A stretch of 64,000 nucleotides of DNA from Cupriavidus pauculus (GCF_002858765.1 NZ_PJRP01000012.1:1-64000), one strand, 5' to 3'; positions 8,031-17,334 are shown, counted from the first letter of the stretch. A program made the numbers and translations. The notes: generated from the sequence alone by a model not told the origin.

Positions 8031-8059
8031 AAAAAACCCGCCGAGGTGGCGGGTTTTTT
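8031..8059 (-). terminator. terminator of the cspA-type gene right of the origin
   Basis: AAAAAACCCGCC (8031-8042) pairs with GGCGGGTTTTTT (8048-8059). It is symmetrical, ends in a T-run on the minus strand, and lies 35 bases after the stop of the gene ending at 8095. Confidence 0.85.
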
Positions 8060-8094
8060 GGCTCGACGCGCGCAGAAGCGCGCGTGACCCGGAC

Positions 8095-8298
8095 TTACAT
8101 CGGGGTGATGTTCGCCGCTTGCAGACCCTTCGGGCCGTTCTTCACTTCAAACGACACGCGTTGGTTTTCTTGCAGGGACTTGAAGCCCTCCGAGCGAACT
8201 TCCGAGAAGTGCGCGAACAGATCGTCACCGCCAGCGTCCGGCTTGATGAAACCGAAGCCCTTGGCGTCGTTGAACCACTTTACGATACCGGTTTGCAT
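8095..8298 (-). CDS. cspA: cold-shock protein CspA family (right of the origin)
   Basis: 67 aa from the ATG at 8298, which has GGAAAGC just upstream. Longer frames are unnecessary. RNP1 (KGFGFI) and RNP2 (DLFAHF) are intact. It differs clearly from the other copy (MQTGIVKWFNDAKGFGFIKP against MATGTVKWFNETKGFGFITP), so it is an old paralogue rather than a recent duplication. The leader is A-rich. A terminator follows at 8031-8059. The gene separates the iteron field from the right arm. Confidence 0.95.
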   Translation of the reverse strand: MQTGIVKWFNDAKGFGFIKPDAGGDDLFAHFSEVRSEGFKSLQENQRVSFEVKNGPKGLQAANITPM

Positions 8299-8378
8299 GG
8301 TATTGCTTTCCAAAAAAAATAAAAAAGAAACCGATGGTGCGCACACCACCGTATTGCCAACTCAAGGAAAGGACACCA

Positions 8379-8417
8379 TGGACAACCGAAGTACCAAGAC
8401 GTTGGCTAACGAATGAA
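8379..8417 (+). CDS. 12-codon ORF with strong ribosome binding site
   Basis: MDNRSTKTLANE followed by TGA. AAGGAAAGGA lies 4-5 bases before the ATG, a better site than many genes here have. It lies 194 bases before the purine permease start and on the same strand, so it could be a leader peptide. No run of one amino acid suggests simple attenuation. Function unknown. Confidence 0.3.
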
Positions 8418-8610
8418 CTGTTGCCTCGTCGCTTGAATCTGGCCGAGATTTATACGGGGGATTGCCGGTCTCGTCAAGGCGGGGAATTCCCCGGCCCGGG
8501 CTGGATGCACTTGGCGCCTTGTGGGATGATCCGGCCTTTTCCGCATTGTCGAGTCAACACGGCACCTGGCGACGTGTGTCGCACGCGTCGCTCGAGCACC
8601 TGGAGACACC

Positions 8611-9972
8611 ATGTCCACTCCTGAACAGGCCCCACGGCCAACCAGCCATTCCGCATCCCACCCGGCGCCGTCGAGCCTTGTAGAGCGCATTTTCCGATTG
8701 CGCGAGCACAACACGAACGTGCGCACCGAAGTGCTGGCCGGGGTGACCACTTTCCTGACGATGGCCTACATCATCTTCGTGAACCCGAGCATCCTGGGCG
8801 ATGCCGGCGTGCCGAAGGATGCCGTCTTCGTCGCCACGTGCCTGGCCGCCGCCATCGGCACGCTGATCATGGGCTTCTACGCCAATTACCCGATTGCCAT
8901 GGCGCCGGGCATGGGGCTGAACGCCTACTTTGCCTATACCGTGGTGAAGGGCATGGGCCTGCCGTGGCAGGCCGCGCTGGGGGCGGTGTTCATTTCGGGC
9001 TGCCTGTTCCTGGTGGTGACGTTGTTCCGCGTACGCGAAGCCATCGTCAAGGGCATTCCGTTGGCGATCCGCGGCGCGATCACTGCCGGCATCGGCCTGT
9101 TTCTGGCCATCATTGCCCTGCATAGCGCGGGCATCATTACCGGTAACCCCGCCACCCTGGTGACCATCGGCGACCTGCACCAGCCGCAGGCCGTGCTGGC
9201 GATCATTGGCTTTTTTGCCATCGTGGCGCTGGATCGGCTCAAGGTGAAGGGCGCCATCCTGATCGGCATTCTGCTGACCACGGTGCTCAGCTTTGTCTTC
9301 GCGGGCAACCAGTTCCACGGTGTGGTGTCGGCCCCGCCGTCGATCTCGCCCACGCTGTTCAAGCTCGACATTTCGGCCGCGCTGTCGATTGGCATCATCA
9401 ACGTGGTGCTGGTGTTCTTCCTGGTGGAGCTGTTCGATGCCACGGGTACGCTGATGGGCGTGGCCAACCGGGCGGGGCTGCTCAAGGCCGGCAAGATGGA
9501 CCGCCTGAACAAGGCGCTGATGGCAGACAGCACCGCGATCATGGCGGGATCGCTGCTGGGCACATCGTCCATCACCGCCTATATCGAAAGCGCGTCGGGC
9601 GTGCAGGCGGGCGGCCGCACTGGCCTGACGGCGGTCACCGTGGCCGTGCTGTTCCTGGCGTGTCTGTTTATCGCGCCGCTGGCCGGGACGGTTCCGGCCT
9701 ATGCCACCGCACCGGCGCTGTTGTATGTGTCGTGCCTGATGTTGCGCGAACTGATCGATATCGACTGGACCGATGTCACGGAAGTCGTGCCCGCCGTACT
9801 GACGGCGCTGGCCATGCCGTTCACGTACTCGGTTGCCAACGGCGTGGCCTTCGGGTTCATCTCGTACGCCGTGCTGAAGCTGTTGACCGGCCGCGCCAAG
9901 GACGTACCGCTGATGGCGTGGATCATCGCCGCGGTCTTCCTGTTCAAGTTCTACTATCTGCCCGGACACTAA
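8611..9972 (+). CDS. adenine/guanine/hypoxanthine permease, AzgA branch of NCS2
   Basis: 453 aa inner-membrane proton-coupled purine importer with 12-14 predicted membrane segments. The family signature APGMGLNAYFAYTVV lies near residue 95, and the second conserved repeat is ELFDATGTLMGVANRAGL near residue 270. The N-terminal 25 residues are a hydrophilic extension. The ATG has GGAGA upstream. A terminator follows, so it is monocistronic. Exact substrate preference (adenine against guanine/hypoxanthine) cannot be read from the sequence. Confidence 0.9.
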   Translation: MSTPEQAPRPTSHSASHPAPSSLVERIFRLREHNTNVRTEVLAGVTTFLTMAYIIFVNPSILGDAGVPKDAVFVATCLAAAIGTLIMGFYANYPIAMAPGMGLNAYFAYTVVKGMGLPWQAALGAVFISGCLFLVVTLFRVREAIVKGIPLAIRGAITAGIGLFLAIIALHSAGIITGNPATLVTIGDLHQPQAVLAIIGFFAIVALDRLKVKGAILIGILLTTVLSFVFAGNQFHGVVSAPPSISPTLFKLDISAALSIGIINVVLVFFLVELFDATGTLMGVANRAGLLKAGKMDRLNKALMADSTAIMAGSLLGTSSITAYIESASGVQAGGRTGLTAVTVAVLFLACLFIAPLAGTVPAYATAPALLYVSCLMLRELIDIDWTDVTEVVPAVLTALAMPFTYSVANGVAFGFISYAVLKLLTGRAKDVPLMAWIIAAVFLFKFYYLPGH

Positions 9973-10009
9973 ACCGGCGGCTCGCGCCGTGCAGGTTTCA
10001 TGAAACAAG

Positions 10010-10035
10010 AAGGGATGGCCGAACCGCCATCCCTT
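10010..10035 (+). terminator. terminator after the purine permease
   Basis: AAGGGATGGC (10010-10019) pairs with GCCATCCCTT (10026-10035), followed by TTT. Confidence 0.85.
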
Positions 10036-10107
10036 TTTCATTGGTGCGGGCCGTTCTCGACATTCAAAATGAAAACGATGACATCCGAGGATGAGGCTGG
10101 TTGTATG

Positions 10108-10123
10108 CGTACCCGTTTCTGCG
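10108..10123 (+). repeat. distal iteron copy 1
   Basis: Exact CGTACCCGTTTCTGCG, intergenic, 2.3 kb beyond the last origin copy and 45 bp before the next one. Confidence 0.9.
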
Positions 10124-10152
10124 TATCAAACGGGTGTCGGGCAAGTAGACGG

Positions 10153-10168
10153 CGTACCCGTTTCTGCG
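10153..10168 (+). repeat. distal iteron copy 2
   Basis: Exact CGTACCCGTTTCTGCG, in the same orientation as copy 1. The 45-bp start-to-start spacing is close to four helical turns. Confidence 0.9.
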
Positions 10169-10169
10169 G

Positions 10170-10345
10170 CGAATGTAAGGACTCATTAACCTAATAAGCG
10201 AGTCCAAAAGCCCCTCTCAAGTCTCATGCAAAAGTATGAGACTTGGCTGAAAGCCAACATTCCGGGCTGGACAAAAGGGGTGAAATGCACTGAACTAGAG
10301 GCGTGGCAAAAATTTGAGGGCGCGCAAGAGCGCCCTTTGTTGACT
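10170..10345 (+). other. AT-richer islet with two hairpins
   Basis: This stretch is visibly lower in GC than its surroundings. A 9-bp inverted repeat (10219-10227 with 10236-10244) overlaps the start of an open frame reading MQKYETWLKANIPGWTKGVKCTELEAWQKFEG. A GGGCGC/GCGCCC hairpin at 10317-10336 is followed by TT. It could be a small RNA, a regulatory leader or a remnant of foreign DNA. The frame continues as low-complexity sequence and has no ribosome binding site, so I do not call a protein. Confidence 0.4.
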
Positions 10346-10588
10346 CCGGGATCCGGGCGCGGTCGACCCGCATCGAACGCACCCGCGAGAGAAGCGGCCA
10401 GGCCCACGGCAGCACCATAACCGGGCCGACCGACGATGAGACCGTCCCCCACAGGACGGCTTCGCCACCACGAAAGAAAGAGTGCGCGGCAAACATGCGC
10501 ACCAGACAAAGACAGCTCAAATCCAGAACAGAAAGTGGTAAACGCGAACGTGTAGTGCCGGGGGATGTTGTTCAACGGGGAACAGATC

Positions 10589-11062
10589 ATGACCGCAGGA
10601 GAAATCCGGCGTCCCGCCATCGGGCCCATCAACCAGCCTGGCAGCCAGCCGGTGCATGGCAAATGGAAAGCCCTGGGAGAAGCCTCCGCAGAAATCGCGC
10701 TGCATGAAGGGAGCGATCGAGGGCACGAGGACTACGCCATCACCGACGTTGCCGCCGTGCTTGCCGCAGACCAGGAGGTCTCGCCGCGCACGCGCGCCGC
10801 AGTCGAAGGGCTGTTGCAGCGCCATCGCCTGCTGGCCGACGAACTGTGTCGCCAGCGCGTGCTGTTGCAGGAATGGATCCTGAGCCAGCTTACATACAAG
10901 GCGCTGTACTACCAGTATTCGGGCCAGAAGCCGGAGTCGCCAAACATCGAGCTGATGCGTGAAAAGGATATGGTGCGCCGACGCATCCGCGACGAACTGT
11001 GCGCGGGCGGCGATCGTGTCAGCGTGCTCGAAGACCCATCACGCAGTCTGTCCACACCGTGA
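10589..11062 (+). CDS. hypothetical protein upstream of a sigma-54 activator
   Basis: 157 aa from the ATG at 10589, with GGGGAA 8 bases before. I do not recognise the family. No signal peptide or membrane segment is visible. The middle is helical and charged (AAVEGLLQRHRLLADELCRQRVLLQEWILSQ), which could form a coiled coil. It lies 128 bases upstream of, and on the same strand as, the VpsR-like regulator, so co-regulation is possible. Confidence 0.6.
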   Translation: MTAGEIRRPAIGPINQPGSQPVHGKWKALGEASAEIALHEGSDRGHEDYAITDVAAVLAADQEVSPRTRAAVEGLLQRHRLLADELCRQRVLLQEWILSQLTYKALYYQYSGQKPESPNIELMREKDMVRRRIRDELCAGGDRVSVLEDPSRSLSTP

Positions 11063-11190
11063 TCCCCCAGACGTTGCGCGCGGGCCAGCCCGCGCAGCCA
11101 GCGGAACCGGACCGGGCCGAATGGCCCGCGGCCGCGCGTGCCGCCGGTTCCGTTGCTACCAACAAGAAGCCCAACGTCAGGGAGAACGTC

Positions 11191-12564
11191 ATGGACCGAC
11201 TGTGCAAGGCGCCGGCACGCACCGCACAGATCGTGCTCGTGTCGCGCTATGAAGATTTTGGTTTCAGTGCGAACCAGTTTGGCTCAGGCTGGGAGATCCG
11301 GCGCGTGCAACAGGTGCGAGACCTGGAGCGCGCGGTGCGCGGCAGCGCGCCGATGGCCGGCATCATCGACCTGCAGGCGCCTTATACGGACGCCGAGCTG
11401 ACCCAGCTGGAGCAGGGTCTGCAGCATCTGCATGTCATGTGGGTGGCCATCACGTCGACGGCCATGCTCGAGGACGAACGTGTACGACGGCTGATCCGCG
11501 ACTATTGCGTGGACTACGTGCGCACGCCGTTTTCATTCGACGAACTGCTCTACACGCTCAAGCACGCACACGGCATGGCTTGCCTGCACGGGGCGCGCCT
11601 GCCGGAACAGACCACGCGTGGCCCGATGATCGGCGAATGCCAGCCCATGCGCATCATGTTCCGGTCGCTGGCCAAGGTGGCGCATAACGATGCGCCGGTG
11701 TTCATCTCGGGCGAGTCGGGCACCGGCAAGGAACTGGCCGCGCAGGCCATCCATGAAGCATCGAGCCGGCGCAAGGGGCCGTTCGTGGCCATCAACTGCG
11801 GCGCCATTCCGTCGCACCTGGTGCAGTCCGAACTGTTCGGCTACGAGAAGGGCGCCTTTACCGGCGCCAACCAGCGCAAGATCGGCTGGATCGAACAGGC
11901 GCAGGGCGGCACGCTGTTCCTGGACGAAATTGGCGACCTGCCGCTGGAAAGCCAGGTGGCGCTGCTGCGCTTCTTGCAACAGGGCACGATCACGCGCCTG
12001 GGCGGGCATCAGTCCATTCCGCTGGACCTGCGCATCATCTCCGCCACGCACGTGGATCTGGTGGCGGCGCAGGCCGATGGCCGCTTCCGCGCAGACCTGT
12101 TTCACCGGCTCTGCGTGCTGACGCTCACCATCCCGCCCCTGCGCGAGCGCGGCGAAGACATCCTGTTGCTGGCCAACGCGGTGCTGGCCGAACATGGGCA
12201 CGAGGCGCATCGCCGCATCCGCGGGTTCTCCACGTGTGCAACGCAGGGCATGATGCAATACGGCTGGCCCGGCAATGTGCGCGAACTGATCAACCGCGTG
12301 CGGCGCGCGATCGTGATGACCGACAACCGCAAGATCACCGCCGAGGATCTGCAATTGCACGGTGGCGTGGAAGTCCCGCGCAAGACGCTCGACGCCATTC
12401 GCGAGGAGGCCGAGCGCGAAGCCATCCGCACGGTGATGGCCAGTCATGGGTTCCACGTGGTGCCGGCGGCGCGTGAACTGAACGTCTCGCGCGTGACGCT
12501 CTACCGGCTGATGCACAAGCACAACATCCGCGTGGACCTGCAGGCGGGGGCGTCGGGAGACTAG
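11191..12564 (+). CDS. sigma-54-dependent activator, VpsR-like
   Basis: 457 aa from the ATG at 11191 (AGGGAGA upstream); longer frames run through proline-rich non-coding sequence. The N-terminal about 140 aa resemble a degenerate receiver of the VpsR type, without a clear phospho-acceptor Asp pocket. The AAA+ domain is complete: GESGTGKE (Walker A), GAFTGA (sigma-54 contact loop), GGTLFLDEIGDLP (Walker B). A Fis-type helix-turn-helix ends the protein (AARELNVSRVTLYRLMHKHNI). VpsR/BerB-like relatives activate exopolysaccharide genes in response to c-di-GMP; such a role here is inference. Two c-di-GMP enzymes are encoded elsewhere in the window. Confidence 0.85.
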   Translation: MDRLCKAPARTAQIVLVSRYEDFGFSANQFGSGWEIRRVQQVRDLERAVRGSAPMAGIIDLQAPYTDAELTQLEQGLQHLHVMWVAITSTAMLEDERVRRLIRDYCVDYVRTPFSFDELLYTLKHAHGMACLHGARLPEQTTRGPMIGECQPMRIMFRSLAKVAHNDAPVFISGESGTGKELAAQAIHEASSRRKGPFVAINCGAIPSHLVQSELFGYEKGAFTGANQRKIGWIEQAQGGTLFLDEIGDLPLESQVALLRFLQQGTITRLGGHQSIPLDLRIISATHVDLVAAQADGRFRADLFHRLCVLTLTIPPLRERGEDILLLANAVLAEHGHEAHRRIRGFSTCATQGMMQYGWPGNVRELINRVRRAIVMTDNRKITAEDLQLHGGVEVPRKTLDAIREEAEREAIRTVMASHGFHVVPAARELNVSRVTLYRLMHKHNIRVDLQAGASGD

Positions 12565-12630
12565 CGGGAAGGGTAACGAGACCGAAGGAAGACTGGCGCA
12601 GGCAAGCCGCCACGATCTGTACGTGGCGCC

Positions 12631-12668
12631 AAGGGGGCTCCGGCGACGTCCGCTCGCCGAAGCCCCTT
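12631..12668 (+). terminator. hairpin after the sigma-54 activator
   Basis: 12631-12646 pairs with 12654-12668 in a GC-rich stem of about 15 bp, 66 bases after the stop. The T-run is weak. Confidence 0.55.
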
Positions 12669-12737
12669 CGTCCTTTCGCCCGGACAGCGGCGGAAGGCTG
12701 GCGCGGCTTGGCCCGCGCAAACTGACTGGCCAGCGGC

Positions 12738-13073
12738 CTAGCTCATGCTGATCTTTCCACGGCGCCCGCGAGGGGGCGCGCTGTCGTCGTGCTGCAGACG
12801 CCCCGGCGACACGTCGTGCGGATCGGTGATGTAGTCGCGCGCCTGCCGTTCGGCCGGTTGCGCGGGCTGTGCCGGCGTCTGGTCAGGCTTGAAGCGGACA
12901 TCGCCCCAGGCCCAGCCGAATCCCCGCACATAGATATCGTTGCTGACGGCCGCATGACTGTTCAGGTTTGCATCCTCCGGCCGATCGAAATAGGCGTAGT
13001 TGCCCGCCAATGCAGGCGTGGCTACGGTCGAGAGCAATGCCACTGCGATGGCGGCGAAAACTCTGGCGTACAT
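12738..13073 (-). CDS. small exported protein of unknown function
   Basis: 111 aa from the ATG at 13073, with GGGAGG upstream. A classic signal peptide (MYARVFAAIAVALLSTVATPALA) is followed by GNYAYFDRPEDANLNSH. The mature part contains GFGWAWGDVRFKPD, then a Pro/Gln/Ala-rich and an Arg-rich tail. Probably periplasmic. It is convergent with the sigma-54 regulator. Family not recognised. Confidence 0.65.
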   Translation of the reverse strand: MYARVFAAIAVALLSTVATPALAGNYAYFDRPEDANLNSHAAVSNDIYVRGFGWAWGDVRFKPDQTPAQPAQPAERQARDYITDPHDVSPGRLQHDDSAPPRGRRGKISMS

Positions 13074-13957
13074 GGGTGGCTCCCTCCCTTGCTGGAAAAA
13101 GGTGCCCGCCGGGGGACGGAGCACGTAAACCGGTTTAGGTGCGGGCGCGCCAAAAATCAACGGACGCTTACCCGAAAGCCTGCTTCACGTCATTTGCCAG
13201 GCCAAATTGGTCAGCAGCCGGGATGCCCGTTGCGCTGCCGGCTGGCAGGCGCGGCCATGCTGCGCTGGGCCGCGGCGCAAAACGACGTCACGGGCCGCGT
13301 GGTCTGGCGTGGAGACGGAAGCAGGGGCGGCGAGAGCAATTCCCTGACGGACGGGGGCGGGCCCGCAAGCCGATAGGCGCGGCGGCGCGCCGTCATTCGG
13401 GCTGGTGGATGACGCATGGCTGTGTTTTCTCCTGCGTTCTGACCATCTTTGTTATTCGACTCGTACTTCTCCCAGACTCAACAGAGCGACAAGTGTGCCA
13501 ATCGTATGTAAACGCTTGTTTTGCAAGGGTTGCAAGGAGACGGAACGCTGTATGCCGCGCGCCATGACGCGCCGGCGGCGGCAATCGGTTACGCCGCTGT
13601 TACGACAAGCGGACGCCAGGCCCCGTGGGCCGGTCAGTCATGAAACGCGCGGGGCGCGATGCGAGCGTGGATCGCGCCCGCCGCAAGCATGCTGAGGGGG
13701 CATAGAGGGCTGCCAGGGTGGGAGCGAGACAACCATCGGGGCGCGAAACATACACGCGTGTCTGCTTTTCGGGGCAGAACGTGCCACGCGGGGCCAATTT
13801 ATGGCGCATCTGGCACAGGCGGATCGTGCGCGCACCGGCGCGTGCATCCGGTTGCATCACTGAAACCGCCAACCGCCCGCAGAAATGGGTACGCCTGGGG
13901 GTGCGCCTCGGGGCCTGCGTCGGCCTGTGGCCGGCGAATGTCGGCGGCGGTGCGCCC
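13074..13957. other. 0.9-kb region without a convincing gene
   Basis: Open frames here are low-complexity and Arg-rich. A frame from 13552 (MPRAMTRRRRQSVTPLLRQ, about 47 codons) has AAGGAGA upstream but 13 bases away. The region holds one iteron copy (13878-13893) and a less GC-rich stretch at 13435-13530 that may contain promoters. Nothing else is clear. Confidence 0.45.
13878..13893 (-). repeat. distal iteron copy 3
   Basis: Reverse-strand CGTACCCATTTCTGCG, intergenic, 65 bases beyond the stop of a small lipoprotein gene. Confidence 0.9.
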
Positions 13958-14152
13958 CTAGCGCGGCGTGGCCTGCGTCCCTGAGGCGCCGTTTGCGGCA
14001 GGCGTCGTCGCGGCATTGCCCGACATGGGTTTGGGCCCTGGGCCCGGTTGCTGGTTGCGTTCGCAGCCCGACAACATGGCCAGGCAGAGCACCAGACAAG
14101 GCATCAGGCAGACCGGGACGGCGTGGGGCCGGCCGTTCGAGGTGAGGATCAC
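13958..14152 (-). CDS. small lipoprotein
   Basis: About 64 aa from a GTG at 14152 with AGGAG 6 bases before; an ATG at 14104 would give 48 aa. The lipobox LVLCLAMLSGC is clear, and the short mature part (ERNQQPGPGPKPMSGNAATTPAANG) is a flexible Pro/Gly/Ala linker. It is likely a membrane-anchored peptide of unknown role, divergent from the YihY-type gene. Confidence 0.5.
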   Translation of the reverse strand: MILTSNGRPHAVPVCLMPCLVLCLAMLSGCERNQQPGPGPKPMSGNAATTPAANGASGTQATPR

Positions 14153-14426
14153 GTAAGGCTCCTGTTCGGGCCGGGCGAGCGCGGTCAGCGTAGGAACCTG
14201 GCGCGACGTGTCCGGCATGTGTGCCTTGATCAACTGTAGCAGGCAGACGTCTCCACCGCCGGTCAAGCGAACTATGATGAACGTACGCCTCAGACGCCGG
14301 CTGACAGACAGGATGCGCCACACGGAGGAAACTCGGGGTAGGGGCTTGAGGCTCCGGCCCCCCTTCCTTCCTTACCGGGCCGGCCTGAGATCAGCCCGAC
14401 GCCAGTCACTCAAGGACGCCCCCGGC

Positions 14427-15422
14427 ATGCCTCCAGAACACGTGCCCGAGAAGCCCGACCGATCGCCCCCTAGCCCCCGGCGCGGCAGTTGGCTGCCAGA
14501 TCGCCATACCGGCAGCCGCACCATGCGCGTGGTATCGGCCGCCATCATGTCGTGGTTCGATCATCGCGCCGCCAGCAAGGGCGCGGCGCTGTCGTTCTAC
14601 ATGCTGTTCTCGCTGGCGCCGGTCCTGGTGCTGGTCATTTCCATCGCCGGCCTGTTCTTTGGCGCCGAAGCCGCACGCGGCGAGATCTTCGCGCAGCTCA
14701 ATGGCCTGGTGGGCGAACAGGGTGCGGCGGCCATCCAGGGCATCCTCGCCGCCACGCATCGCGCCGGCGGCAGCGGCATTGCGGCGATGATCGCGTTCGG
14801 CATCCTGATTGTCGGCGCCACGAGCGCGTTTGCCGAGCTCAAGAGCAGCCTCGACGATATCTGGCAGGCGCCGCCGCCCATTGGGGCCGGATGGAAGAAG
14901 CTGCTGCGCACGCGCATGCTGTCTTTCAGCATCGTGCTGGCCCTGGCGTTCATGCTGCTGGTCTCGCTGGTGGTCAACGCGGCGCTGGCCGTAGTCAACC
15001 GGTTCTGGGGCCAACTCTGGACGGCCTCGTGGTTCGCCCCGGTGGCCGACGTGATTTCCACTGCGTTCTCGTTCGCCGTGGTCACCGCCCTGTTCGCCAC
15101 GATCTTCAAGATGTTGCCGAACGTGCGGATCGCCTGGAAAGACGTGCTGATGGGCGCCATCATCACGGCGCTGCTTTTCTCGGTGGGCAAGCGCCTGATC
15201 GGCGTGTATCTGGGCAACAGCGCCGTGGCGTCGTCGTACGGCGCGGCGGGTTCGGTGGTGGCGCTGATGCTATGGGTGTATTACTCGGCACAGATCTTCT
15301 TCTTCGGCGCCGAACTGACACGGCAGTACGCGTTGCAATTTGGCAGCCTGCGCGGGCACGATCCGGCGCGCGAAAACCGTGCTTCCTCACCTCACGCCCC
15401 GGCCGGCACCGCGAACCGGTAA
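14427..15422 (+). CDS. YihY/BrkB-family inner-membrane protein
   Basis: 331 aa from the ATG at 14427 (AAGGA upstream). After a basic, Pro-rich N-terminus of about 35 aa it carries the family core: ASKGAALSFYMLFSLAPVLVLVISIAGLFFG, and then five more hydrophobic segments ending in VALMLWVYYSAQIFFFGAELTRQYA. The family was once called ribonuclease BN by mistake and is now regarded as an integral membrane protein of uncertain, possibly transport, function. It is followed by prfC after 128 bases. Confidence 0.85.
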   Translation: MPPEHVPEKPDRSPPSPRRGSWLPDRHTGSRTMRVVSAAIMSWFDHRAASKGAALSFYMLFSLAPVLVLVISIAGLFFGAEAARGEIFAQLNGLVGEQGAAAIQGILAATHRAGGSGIAAMIAFGILIVGATSAFAELKSSLDDIWQAPPPIGAGWKKLLRTRMLSFSIVLALAFMLLVSLVVNAALAVVNRFWGQLWTASWFAPVADVISTAFSFAVVTALFATIFKMLPNVRIAWKDVLMGAIITALLFSVGKRLIGVYLGNSAVASSYGAAGSVVALMLWVYYSAQIFFFGAELTRQYALQFGSLRGHDPARENRASSPHAPAGTANR

Positions 15423-15550
15423 AATAGCGCCCCAATCCGACCCCGGGATGCGTCCCGGGTTGCTCCCAGGCCCCTGGTGCCCGCCATCGCTGGCACCAGC
15501 GCTCCGCCCGGGCGCCTTTCGCCCATCGCCCTTACCCGATTCCAGAAGCC

Positions 15551-17143
15551 GTGAGTTCGCTCGTTTCCGAAATTGCGCGTCGCCGCACGTTTGCCATCAT
15601 TTCTCACCCGGATGCGGGTAAGACTACCCTGACCGAGAAGCTGCTCTGGTTCGGCGGCGCCATTCAGGTGGCCGGCGAAGTGCGCGCGCGCAAGGCCGAC
15701 CGCCACGCCACGTCCGACTGGATGGAACTGGAAAAGCAGCGGGGCATCTCTGTGACGTCGTCGGTGATGCAGTTCCCGTACCAGTCGCGCCCGGACGAGC
15801 CCGAGAACATCGTGAACCTGCTCGACACGCCGGGCCACGAAGACTTTTCCGAAGATACCTACCGCACGCTGACGGCCGTGGACTCGGCCGTGATGGTGAT
15901 CGACTCCGTCAACGGCGTGGAAGCCCAGACCATCAAGCTGCTGAACGTGTGCCGCCTGCGCGCCACCCCGATCCTGACGTTCATCAACAAGCTGGACCGC
16001 GAAGGCCGCTCGCCGATCGAACTGCTCGACGAAATCGAGGACGTGCTCAAGATCCAGTGCGCGCCGATGACCTGGCCGATCGGCATGGGCAAGGCCTTCC
16101 GCGGTGTGTATCACATGATCGACGACAAGGTGCAGCTGTTCGACCCGAAGGGCGAGAAGGGCACCGCCGCCATGCTCGATGGCTTGGACAGCCCCGAACT
16201 CGACCGTATCCTGGGTTCGCAGGCCGACGAACTGCGCATGGAGATCGAGTTGGTGCGCGGCGCGTCGCATACGTTCGACCGCGAAGCGTTCCTGGCCGGC
16301 AAGCAGACGCCCGTGTACTTCGGCTCGGCGATCAACAATTTCGGCGTGCAGTCGCTGCTGGACGCGCTGTGCGAACTGTCGCCGCCGCCGCTGGCCCGTG
16401 CGACCGAATCGCGTACCGTCGAGCCGCAGGAAGGCAAGTTCAGCGGCTTCGTGTTCAAGATCCAGGCCAATATGGACCCGCGCCACCGCGACCGCATCGC
16501 GTTCGTGCGCGTGTGCTCGGGCCGCTTCGACCGCGGCATGAAGCTGCTGCACGTGTCGCAGGGCAAGACCGTGGCGATCAACAACGCCATCACGTTCATG
16601 GCGCAGGACCGCAACACCACCGAGGAAGCGTACGCCGGCGACATCATCGGCGTGCCGAACCACGGCACCATCCGCCTGGGCGACGTGTTCACGGAGGGCG
16701 AGCCGCTGCGCTTCACCGGCATCCCGTCGTTCGCGCCGGAATTCTTCCGCCGCGCGCGCCTGAACAACCCGCTGAAGGTCAAGCAACTGCAGAAGGGCTT
16801 GCAGCAGCTGGCCGAAGAGGGCGCCACGCAGATGTTCCGTCCGCTGATGTCGAACGAACTGGTGCTGGGTGCCGTCGGCATGCTGCAGTTCGACGTGGTG
16901 GCGCACCGCCTGGAGCACGAGTACGGTGTCGATGCGATCTTCGAGTCGCATGAATGCGCCACGGCACGCTGGCTCAAGGGCGATCCGGCCGAGATCGAAA
17001 AGCTGATCGACAAGAACGGCCACAACGTGGCCATCGACGGTGCCGGCGATCACGTCTACCTGGCCCCCAGCATGGTCAACCTGCGTCTGACGCAGGAGCG
17101 CTTCCCGAACATCCGCTTCCTGGAAACGCGCGAGATCGCCTGA
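15551..17143 (+). CDS. prfC: peptide chain release factor 3
   Basis: 530 aa translational GTPase that removes RF1/RF2 from the ribosome after termination. G1 (SHPDAGKTT), G2 (RGISVTSSVMQF), G3 (DTPGHEDF) and G4 (NKLDRE) are all intact, followed by RF3-type domains II and III. The GTG start at 15551 gives the usual N-terminus (SSLVSEIARRRTFAIISHPDAGK). It is full length. Being a core translation gene on the chromid arm, it supports chromid rather than plasmid status. Confidence 0.96.
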   Translation: MSSLVSEIARRRTFAIISHPDAGKTTLTEKLLWFGGAIQVAGEVRARKADRHATSDWMELEKQRGISVTSSVMQFPYQSRPDEPENIVNLLDTPGHEDFSEDTYRTLTAVDSAVMVIDSVNGVEAQTIKLLNVCRLRATPILTFINKLDREGRSPIELLDEIEDVLKIQCAPMTWPIGMGKAFRGVYHMIDDKVQLFDPKGEKGTAAMLDGLDSPELDRILGSQADELRMEIELVRGASHTFDREAFLAGKQTPVYFGSAINNFGVQSLLDALCELSPPPLARATESRTVEPQEGKFSGFVFKIQANMDPRHRDRIAFVRVCSGRFDRGMKLLHVSQGKTVAINNAITFMAQDRNTTEEAYAGDIIGVPNHGTIRLGDVFTEGEPLRFTGIPSFAPEFFRRARLNNPLKVKQLQKGLQQLAEEGATQMFRPLMSNELVLGAVGMLQFDVVAHRLEHEYGVDAIFESHECATARWLKGDPAEIEKLIDKNGHNVAIDGAGDHVYLAPSMVNLRLTQERFPNIRFLETREIA

Positions 17144-17334
17144 TCTCGCTGGCGCTGGCCCGATGCCGCGACGGGGTCGGGAGCGCCTTGAAGCGGTGTG
17201 TTGATAACTTCATTGTGTCGGCAACGATACAACACCGGCGCGGCGCAATGCCGCCGACTGGGCTAGAATCCTGACCTTTGTACGCGACTGCGTACATTGC
17301 CTGCCTCCTGCGCCCTCAGGGCGCTTCTTGCCTC

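Noticed and set aside
8299..8610. A purine riboswitch upstream of the permease
   Set aside because: I could not fold a recognisable riboswitch core and these are rare in proteobacteria; only the 12-codon ORF is noted.
13139..13720. Arg-rich ORFs on both strands
   Set aside because: Compositional artefacts of GC-rich DNA; no domain and poor starts.
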